A stretch of DNA of 64,000 nucleotides from Spirodela intermedia (Eukaryota > Streptophyta > Magnoliopsida > Alismatales > Araceae), in NCBI GenBank assembly GCA_902729315.2, contig LR746266.1, positions 439,001-503,000 on the forward strand. The letters run 5' to 3'. Of this stretch, positions 56,100 through 64,000 are shown in pieces. Every line of letters starts with the position of its first letter. The first letter of the stretch is position 1. The notes under the pieces were generated by a model. It saw nothing but the letters and a program-made list of their open reading frames with translations. It was not told the DNA's origin and did no database searches. A program made the translations under genes and the position numbers.

Positions 56100-57260
56100 A
56101 AAGAGTTTTTTTCTAGTGAATTTATATCAATTTGTGTCAAAGCACAATCTAAGGACCAATGGCATCAAAGGTTACAAATTCTTGCTTGGACACCCTGAAA
56201 GTTTGCACAAAAGTCGTCAAGGAAATGTACAGGTTCAATCATCTTCTCCAACACTTGGAGTAACAGTTCACAACATGGGTGGGTCTAAAAAATGAGTGGA
56301 TGCATCACTATGCTTGAATGTGCAACATCTTCAAATATTTTAGGCAATGACTTGTATCATACATGTCCTCCTCAGTGAACTAACATAAGCAGCCAAATCT
56401 AGTTCAACTCTTTACAATGACTCAATCTCAATGACCTAACACACAACTTGTGGCAATTAGACCGTCACTAGGAGATTCATGTTTTCAGCAAAAACCAAGC
56501 TAAAGAGGTGGGTCTACTAGACTAAATGTTATTTCAAGCTCAACAAGATATCAAAATGAGAAAAACTAGAAGCTATAATAATAATTTTCAATGAAAAAAC
56601 TCTCTAATAATTTATTAGGAATGAAGATAGATATCATTTTAATTCTTGATAAGATTTAAGTTCCAACTATATAAACAATTTAAATCTTCTACTTCTAGTG
56701 GCTTATAAAAGAGATTTCAAAGAGAAAAGTTCAATTGTTAATTATAAATGTAACATTAAAGGACTCTCAAAAGGTTATAGAGCACACAATTGTCAAGGGA
56801 TTGAAATCATAACTTTGATCATGACATAATATGTTCAAGCCAATTAGAGTTCAAGAAATCATGAAAATGTTCCAACAAACAAAGAAGTGTCATCATGCAC
56901 CTTGAGAAAACTAGACCACCAATCCAACTAGGCCTTCTAGACAGTGTGTTTACAAACTAATAGACTATTCACTATATCACAGTGAAGTAAAGTCCTTTGA
57001 GTATAATTTTAACAATGTGAGAATACAAAAAAATCCCCTCAAATCTTTTCATCTTAGTCTTTTATTATGGGGATAAAAAAAATCAGAACAACAAATGGGC
57101 ATACCAATCACTGGTAGAATAAATAAGGAATTATACTTGACAGAAGTTGAAATCTAAGTACGATGTAAAAGAGGAATATATTTTTATTGTGACGAAAAAT
57201 ACGGCCCTAATCACAAGTGCATAAAAGAATTACAATTTTTGTTAGATCATGTGAAAGATC
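56100..57260 (+). mobile_element. Decayed Ty3/gypsy LTR retrotransposon fragment (PBS-like site and gag zinc knuckle)
   Basis: In one frame 57131-57250 reads LYLTEVEI, a stop (57155-57157), then CKRGIYFYCDEKYGPNHKC and IKELQFLL. This is the gag linker and zinc knuckle of plant Ty3/gypsy elements (LTxxEMxxRRxKGLCYxCDEKYxPGHKC), with the first zinc cysteine changed to tyrosine. About 970 bases upstream, the spacing expected for gag, TGGCATCAAAGG (56160-56171) resembles the initiator-Met tRNA primer site TGGTATCAGAGC. Stops throughout show it is dead. No pol domains and no clear LTR pair were found in the window. Confidence 0.65.
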
Positions 57261-58498
57261 AGAACCCCTTGTATTAAATTTAATGAAGATTATACTTTGT
57301 TCAAAGATTATTCTAAACAAGAAGGAGAGATATATATATATATATATATGAGCAAGGTCTCTTTAAACTTAGTGATGGACCTCACCTAATTGGACACCTT
57401 GAAGCTAAATGGCTCCTTACATGGTCAAGAGGTATTTGATAATTATGTATTTTTGGACAACCCACAATTTTATTTACATAGAAATGATCACACAACTATA
57501 ATTATCTTTATGTGACTTTGTCAATTATAACATGATCATGGAAGATGGTCACCATATAAAAAGGAAAAAATATATTGAAAAGTCATTTTAAAAATATAAG
57601 TATCGAAAATAGTTGAAGATTACATGGTGTTGGAACCTAGGAGCACATATGTCATCCTCATAAAGTAGAAACTCAAATGCAAGATGGGTATCTCATTGTT
57701 TGTTGTAGAAACAGGAGGTGAAGAAAAATAAATCATTAATTGTAAAACTACATCAACTAGTAGAGACAAGGGGAATCCAAGTGACCTCCCAATTCACAGC
57801 TGATCTCCAAGACAAAATTCAACTAAAATTTTCCTTGATATGAAATGAACAAACAATTACTAGTCTATTAACATTGTTAGCACAAATAATCATTAATTTT
57901 TTAATTAACCCACAATAAAAAATTAATGTATTTTTTGTACTTTTACAGGATTTACATCTTTTCTAGGAATCAGGCACCCAAAGTCAACTTTAATTGTCCA
58001 GAATGCATTATGAGAATCCGCAATTGTTTCTTCTCCAAGAATTTGGAAAAGGACTTCTGAGTGGTTTCTGGAACGTAGCTTTTCTTGTTTCTTGAAGCGA
58101 CGTGTCGATGTTAGCCTAGTCCGAGGCGTAGGGCCCGGCTTGGCTTAATCCACGTGTCATCGCCTTAACAAATGTAGCCTGCCGACGCGCCAAATCCGAT
58201 TCAGATAAAATAATATGTGAATTATGACTACTTCTAACATATTTAATAAGCGAGAGAGGGAGAGAGAGAGAGATAGATTTGAGGGGAAGCTATCAAGAAC
58301 ATCTCGTCTCCCCCCTTCCATCGCGGCGCTTTCGACCTTCCCCAAGAAATGTCAACGCCATCGCTCCCTCAAGTCGCAGTTCGCCCCCCGCCGCTTACCT
58401 TGAAAGGAGAACGGAGGGTGGAAGGGCAGTAGGGCGTCGGAGGAGCCTTTCCGCGGCTCGCCCCCTGTCGCGTGGTCTCGACGATTGAGGACGAGGGG
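57261..58498. other. AT-rich remnant followed by the U-box gene promoter
   Basis: A TA tract (57330-57349) and featureless AT-rich DNA run to about 58.0 kb. The region just upstream of the U-box gene has a GA tract (58249-58273) about 225 bases before the ATG and GC-rich leader sequence. No other gene is seen. Confidence 0.5.
57330..57349. repeat. (TA)10 microsatellite
   Basis: A perfect AT dinucleotide tract of 20 bases inside the retroelement-derived AT-rich region. Confidence 0.95.
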
Positions 58499-61400
58499 AT
58501 GGGTGAGGCGGCATCCCTGGCGGTCCAGAAGATGATCGCGTTGCTGGAGGAGATCGCTGCCATCTGCCACTTCCGCAACGCCTTCAGGAAACAGTTCTAT
58601 AACCTCTCCCGGCGGATCAAGCTGCTTGCCCCCATGCTCGAGGAGCTTAAGGAGCGCTCAAGTTTGGTGTCGAGGGAAACTGCAGCCGCTCTTATTTTCC
58701 TCCGAGAAGCGCTGGAATCAGCCAAGGATCTCCTCATTCTGGGAAGTGAGGGGAGTAGGATATGCATGGTACAATCCCTTGATCCTGTCCCCTCGATTAA
58801 GTGACTCCCCTTAATCTCTGTTTCCCATGTTGCGCGCGCCTTTGATTCTGGAAGTTGAGCGGTACGCCCATTTTATACGAGATCAATGCAGGGAGTGCAT
58901 AATTTTTACATCAAATGACGTCGGTATCGATGCTTTGAAAACTAAATAAGGAATCGGATCGATTAGGTTACATATTTGAGCGTAAAACTCGGCCCAGATT
59001 TTTTGAACTGAAAGGTCATTATTCACTTCTTCTTTTTCGCGACCATTTGGTATGATCTGGCATTGGGTTTGACTTCTTATGTGTTTTTCTTCTTATTTAT
59101 ATTGGAATAGTTTATTTTTGCTAAATACTTATCGATCCTCTGGTTTGATTGAGCGAGGAATTTCAATTTTTGATTGGACCGACAGAAAACCGTTGCTTGA
59201 GCATATTCTTTTTGTCTATGGAAACATATAAATTAGGAATTCATCATGGTTCAGTGTTGCCACGACCATTTTGATATCTAAATCAGCTCACTGTTGCGTC
59301 TGGAGGAAAGCTTCTCCTGAATTTCTTTATCTATGAACTGCATCTTGAAGGGGTTCTGAAGAGAGGAAACACCGAATGAATTGTCTAGGCCTATCATGGA
59401 GTTGACTCCAGGGTCAGGCGGATTAGTCTTCGTTGATTAGTATCTGCACAAAAACTGGATTATCCAGGGAAATTGACGAATGTTTTTAGGATGGCCGTTC
59501 CTTTTGTACGTCGGCTTGGTACTTCTGGAATAGACAGTCGAATTATTTGAGTCTCACTTCTCTATTCTATTTTTCAAATGATCTTGTTAACCATGTTGTA
59601 GTAGATGAGCAGCTATACTGAATTCACCTATATTATAAGGAACTGTGTTTTTTCTAACTTTTAAACTATGATAATATGAGGTAAATGAGGATGCATTACT
59701 GACCTGTGACTAATGTTGAAGTACACTCGTCATCATTTTCTCAGTTGAATGAAAGGAGAATTTGCGTTTGGGACTCTATAATCAGTAGAAAATATTCAGA
59801 ACGACATCAGGGTTTGGCTAACAAGGGGTTTCAACGTAATTTCATGTATCTGTGGGATCATTTGCAGCATAGGAGGAAAGAAACTCGGGGATCTAATACT
59901 CTAGTAAACATTTGGAGATTGTGGTGAAAATCGATGCGTAACTTTGAAGTTGACACCACCATATCTTCCATTAATTTAGGAATCCAAAATCGGATAAGGC
60001 ATTGAGTGCGTTATCTTTCAATTCAGTCTGATTTACGACGGTGGCTAAACTCTGGTATAATGTACTTTGTTGTATATTTTTTCCCACCTGAATTTCAAAA
60101 ACTAATTTGACTAGGAGAACAAGTCAAAGTCCGAAATGGGAAACTGACGATTTAAATTGTTTACAGTTATTCTGTAGGGAGGCCATCTCACAGGTCAACG
60201 CAAGTTGGTATACGTTATAACCCTCATTCGATCATATATATGTTCAATACTTGCAGGTCCTTGAGCGGGATACGGTCATGAAAAGGTTTCAGGGAATAAC
60301 GGCCCAGCTGGACCAGTCTCTTGGTGCGATTCCGTTCGAGAAGCTCGACCTACCAGATGAAGTTCAAGAACAGGTACGCCCATCGTTCTCTAATCAGAGT
60401 AGGAATGTTGTAAAACCTTGACATGCAGATAAGATAATCATGCAGTGTTGACTTTTATCGTAATGATTCTCAGGTTGAGCTCGTCCGAAGTCAGTTTAGA
60501 AGAGCGAAGGAGCGGGTCGACGCCCTCGATGATGATCTGTACAACGATCTTGTGTATTCTTACAACAAACATGGTGAAATCGACCCGCCCATCCTTCGGC
60601 GGCTGGCGGATGATCTACAGCTGATGACGATCTCCGACCTCAAGCAGGAGTCCCTGGCTTTGCATGAGATGGTCCTTGCCAGCGGTGGGCGAGATCCTGG
60701 GGAGAGCATAGAGAAAACCTCGATGCTATTAAAGAAGATCAAGGACTTCGTCCAGACACAAGATCCCGAAATGGGCTCTCCCACCGGCCGCAGAGATCTA
60801 ATTTCCGACGCGAAGCCACAGTTGACTGCCATGCCTGACGACTTCCGGTGCCCCATATCTCTGGAGCTCATGCAAGAGCCGGTCATCGTGGCGACAGGAC
60901 AGGTCAAACTCTCAGGTCAACCTTCTCGGCTTCTGTTTCAAGTCAACACTCTTCTGACCCTGGATAGTTGGCGATTCGCAGACTTATGACCGGGGATTCA
61001 TCGAGCAGTGGCTGGCGGCGGGGCATGACACTTGCCCGAAGACGCAGCAGACGCTCTCCAGCAGGTCCCTCACTCCAAACTATGTCCTCCGCAGCCTGAT
61101 CGCTCAGTGGTGCGAGGAAAATGGCGTTGATCCGCCGAAGCCGCCGGCCAAGTTTGCTTCCTCCTCCGGCGAGCGCCAGAAAATAGAGGAGCTCGTTCGC
61201 AAGCTCTCTTCCAACAACCCCCAGGACCAGCTGGCCGCCGCCGCCGAGCTTCGCTTACTGGCCAAGCACAACGCCGGCAACCGCCTGAGCATCGCCGAAA
61301 CCGGCGCTATCCCCCTCCTCGTCGGCTTGCTGCCCTCGCCGGACCCCACGACACAGGAGCACGCCGTCACGGCGCTGCTGAACCTGTCCATCTGCGAGGA

Positions 61401-62085
61401 GAACAAGGCGGTGATCGTCTCATGCAGGGCCGTACCGGGCATCGTCTTCGTGCTGAAGACGGGCACCATGGCGGCGAGGGAGAACGCCGCCGCGGCGCTG
61501 TTCAGCCTCTCCGTCGTGAACGAGAACAAGGTCACCATCGGCGCCTGGGGGGCCATCCCGGCGCTCGTCTCCCTGCTGGCCGACGGCGGCCGGAGAGGGA
61601 AGAAGGACGCCGCCACGGCGCTGTTCAGCCTCTGCATCTTCCAGGGAAACAAGGGCAAGGCCGTGAGAGCCGGCGCGGTCCCCGTGCTGCTGGCCGCTCT
61701 GGCGGAGCCCGCCGGCGCGATGATGGACGAGGCCATGGCTGTACTGACCGTCCTTGCGAGCCACCCCGAAGGGAAGGCCGCCATCGGAGCTGCCAACGTC
61801 GTTCCTCTGTTTGTGGACATCATCGGGAGCGGCTCGCCGAGGAACAGGGAGAACGCGGCGGCGATTCTCGTCAAGCTCTGCCGCGGGGAGCACCAGTTCC
61901 AGAATGTCGCGACGGCGATGGACTGCGGCGTTGTGAACCTGCTGCGGGAGCTGGCGCTGAACGGCACGGACAGAGGGAAGAGGAAGGCCGCCGAGCTGCT
62001 CGACCGGCTCAACAGGTTGACCGAGTCTCAGGCGGAAGCAGCACCGGACCAAGGTCAGCTCCAAGTCCAGCTTCCGGCTTCCTAA
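58499..62085 (+). CDS. U-box/ARM-repeat E3 ubiquitin ligase (PUB13/PUB14-like)
   Basis: Four exons join in phase: 58499-58768, 60257-60373, 60474-60902 and 60982-62085, giving 639 residues. The N-terminal UND domain begins [19 protein letters not shown]. The U-box (about residues 250-322) reads [20 protein letters not shown], then [23 protein letters not shown] repeats follow from about 355 to 620 ([88 protein letters not shown]). This architecture and exon layout match the PUB12-15/SPL11 group, which control immunity and flowering by ubiquitinating targets such as FLS2; the target here is unknown. The last exon is strongly GC-rich. Intron 1 is about 1.5 kb. The first ATG with the conserved N-terminus was chosen; the frame opens upstream only from a GTG. 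Confidence 0.93.
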
Positions 62086-64000
62086 GATTGTTTCGAGAAA
62101 AGGGGTGGCGGGAAGTCAACCCTCCCTGGTTGTGTTGATCCGTTGCGGCTTTTGTTTCTTTCTGTCCGGATAGTCTCCACAGCTACGCGGGTGGGAAACA
62201 AGAGGTAGAGCACGAAAATGACCATGTATGTACAGAATGTGACCTGATGTATAGGTCAAAAGCATGGCCTTTATCCTGCCGGCTAATACCTGAATGAGGT
62301 CAACCCTCAGTACATGTGTGTACACCATGCAATACGCTGGTGCAACATGTCACTGAAGAGTACGGTCTCCGTTGCCTGCTGATGGTCAACCCAATTACCC
62401 TCTCTCTCTCTCTCTCACGCGTCAAATGAGCATTAGTGGCGAAATAAATTATGCAAGCATGAGAATAAGCTTCGATCCACTCCGGTACCTCTTCATCACA
62501 GGGAGACACCATTCCAGACAAGATGGTCAGTTAGGCCTAAAAGGGTCCAATGGGCCCAAAACTACTTTACAGGCCGCACAAGTTGGGACAAGCGGCGACA
62601 GAGTAGGAAGGATTGGGCCGGCCTGGCCTACAGTAATGATCCCACGTGGATATGCGGACGTCTAATGTTTTCACACATTTATCCTTTTTAAAACAGTATT
62701 TACAAGTATATCCTCCGTATCCTACTTTGAAATATTTACACCTTTATCCTGACACGTACCAACCACCGCTACCCTCTTCTTCAAACCACGCGCACCCTCC
62801 TCAGAGCCCGGGGAGTATCTCCCACTCGTTCTGCGATCCGTTTCTATGCCGTTCCTAGCATATAATTTAGAGAGAGAGAGAGAGAGAGAGAACCTACGAT
62901 TATGAATTCATGGAAAAGAAAAAGCTGCTACTCACCATCAGCCTCCCACACAGGGAAACCTCTCTCTCTTTCTCTCTATCCCTTCTCTAGTGATTACTGA
63001 TATGACAAAGGACGTAGACAAGCCATTGAAGACCGCCGCATACCGGCGACAACAAGGTCTACATCTGCCCACATTGCTCGTGCACGGAATTCCGAGCCCT
63101 CTGGAACCCTACTTTGGCTTGCACCACCGCCTCTCTCTCTCTCTCTACCCAGCTTTTTGATATTTTCTCATTGCAGGTTTTGCCAATTCTAGCTAGCTTC
63201 AGCTTCGATTGGTTCCTTCCCCGTCTGCGAAAACTCCTGGCGGGCTTGTTCTCCCCTTTATCATCATAGGATCGCTTTATTCTGTCTTAGCCGGGGATGA
63301 CCGCCTGGGGCCTCGAGAAAGTATGCCACAGCGCAGATTCCTCCGCACATGGAACTCGAGCAATCGGCAAGCTTCTTCTTCTGCTGCTTCTTCAATAATT
63401 TATCTCCTTTTCTTCGGCTCTCTTCTCTGTCTTGTATCCTTTCTTTCATGCTTCTGAGCATCTGCGCCTCCTCCGCCGAACGGGCTTTTGCACTCTGGTT
63501 ATATTCTAACTAGCTCTTCTGCTGCATGCGACTAGGAGGGAAACTAACAGCCGCGATGTCCGAAGAAATGCCCGCTTGAAAAGCGGTGCATGTAAGATCC
63601 AGTCAAATCCGGCAAAGAAGCTCGCTAAGTAGGATGAGGGGGGCTTCTTTTCCCGGACAACGAATGGACTCGCTAATTATTAAGGAATCTCAAAGGGTAC
63701 TTTTTCATTATAAATAAGGAAAAAATTTGCGAATCCGATGGCCGCGCGACTCGAGACTGCTCGCGGCAAAGCTTCGGCTCCGCGATCTCCGAGTCGGGAA
63801 CCACTCTGGGACGCCGGATTTGTGGTAATCAGAGCCGGAAGTAGTTTATTCAATGGAGGAAGTACTCTCTTACTCCCCCGTGCCCCACCCTCTTTCTCCA
63901 ATACGCACAATCTCTGGTGCTTGAAATAATTCTTCGATGGAGAAAAGAAAGACACGCTCCTCCCCTCCTCCCTCTCTCTCTCTCCCTCTCTCTCTCTGTC
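62086..64000. other. 3' flank of the U-box gene and gene-free DNA to the window end
   Basis: The first part should be the U-box 3' UTR. CT/GA tracts lie at 62399-62417, 62868-62890, 63129-63147 and near 63970-64000. Frames near 63.2-63.5 and 63.7-63.9 kb lack family motifs and I do not call them genes. Another gene could begin beyond the window edge. Confidence 0.5.

Noticed and set aside
61104-62012. A 302-codon minus-strand frame over the ARM-repeat exon
   Set aside because: It is the antisense shadow of the GC-rich U-box gene exon.
63209-63457. An 82-codon frame with two hydrophobic segments
   Set aside because: It opens from a TTG, has no conserved motif or splice context, and sits among CT repeats.
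1-64000. CRISPR arrays, prokaryotic operons and ribosome-binding sites
   Set aside because: The window is plant nuclear DNA; the tandem repeats found have no spacer-repeat pattern.

Overview
This is nuclear DNA from a flowering plant. Coding regions are split by many GT-AG introns. The gene families are plant-specific (GRAS, DUF547/MIP1, SKU5-similar, SIAMESE-related, XBAT, plant U-box, plant metallothionein). A U3 snoRNA gene carries the plant-type USE + TATA promoter. Several coding exons are very GC-rich (the GRAS gene, the SKU5-similar gene, the last U-box exon) and sit beside AT-rich spacers, and (GA)n/(CT)n microsatellites are unusually dense. The GC-rich/GC-poor gene split fits a monocot, but the species cannot be named from sequence alone.

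Layout. The gene models were built by hand; every intron has consistent phase and every model ends in a stop codon. 162-3786 (+): MPP6-like exosome cofactor. 5451-7814 (-): LISCL-type GRAS regulator. 11256-14673 (-): TRP-type telomere-repeat-binding protein. 16.3-20.3 kb: gene-poor and ending AT-rich. 20.38-20.85 kb (-): relic of an exostosin-type (GT47) glycosyltransferase. 21566-24978 (+): leucine-zipper/DUF547 protein. 25977-28828 (+): SCL30-like SR splicing factor. 29536-31393 (-): SKU5-similar multicopper-oxidase-like protein. 34001-38730 (-): MYB3R three-repeat MYB. 40.27-40.33 kb: plastid trnS-UGA core relic. 41270-42049 (-): a small, cysteine-poor metallothionein. 43825-44115 (+): U3 snoRNA gene with promoter. 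44194-48456 (+): pectin acetylesterase. 51857-52376 (+): probable SIAMESE-related CDK inhibitor. 53017-54913 (-): XBAT31-like ankyrin/RING E3 ligase. 55.3-58.0 kb: decayed AT-rich DNA holding a Ty3/gypsy gag zinc-knuckle relic. 58499-62085 (+): U-box/ARM E3 ligase.

The genes do not form one pathway. They are ordinary, independently transcribed plant genes for RNA processing (MPP6, SCL30, U3), growth and cell-cycle control (MYB3R, SMR), cell wall (SKS, PAE), protein turnover (XBAT31, PUB), stress transcription (GRAS), telomeres (TRP) and metal binding (MT). I found no clearly new multi-gene system. The points most worth a second look are the metallothionein with only 8 cysteines, the U3 gene ending about 80 bp before the pectin acetylesterase start codon, a GC-AG intron in that esterase, MSA-like AACGG motifs upstream of the MYB3R gene, a repeat-built intron in the DUF547 gene, and several recent local duplications, some of which touch gene 3' ends.
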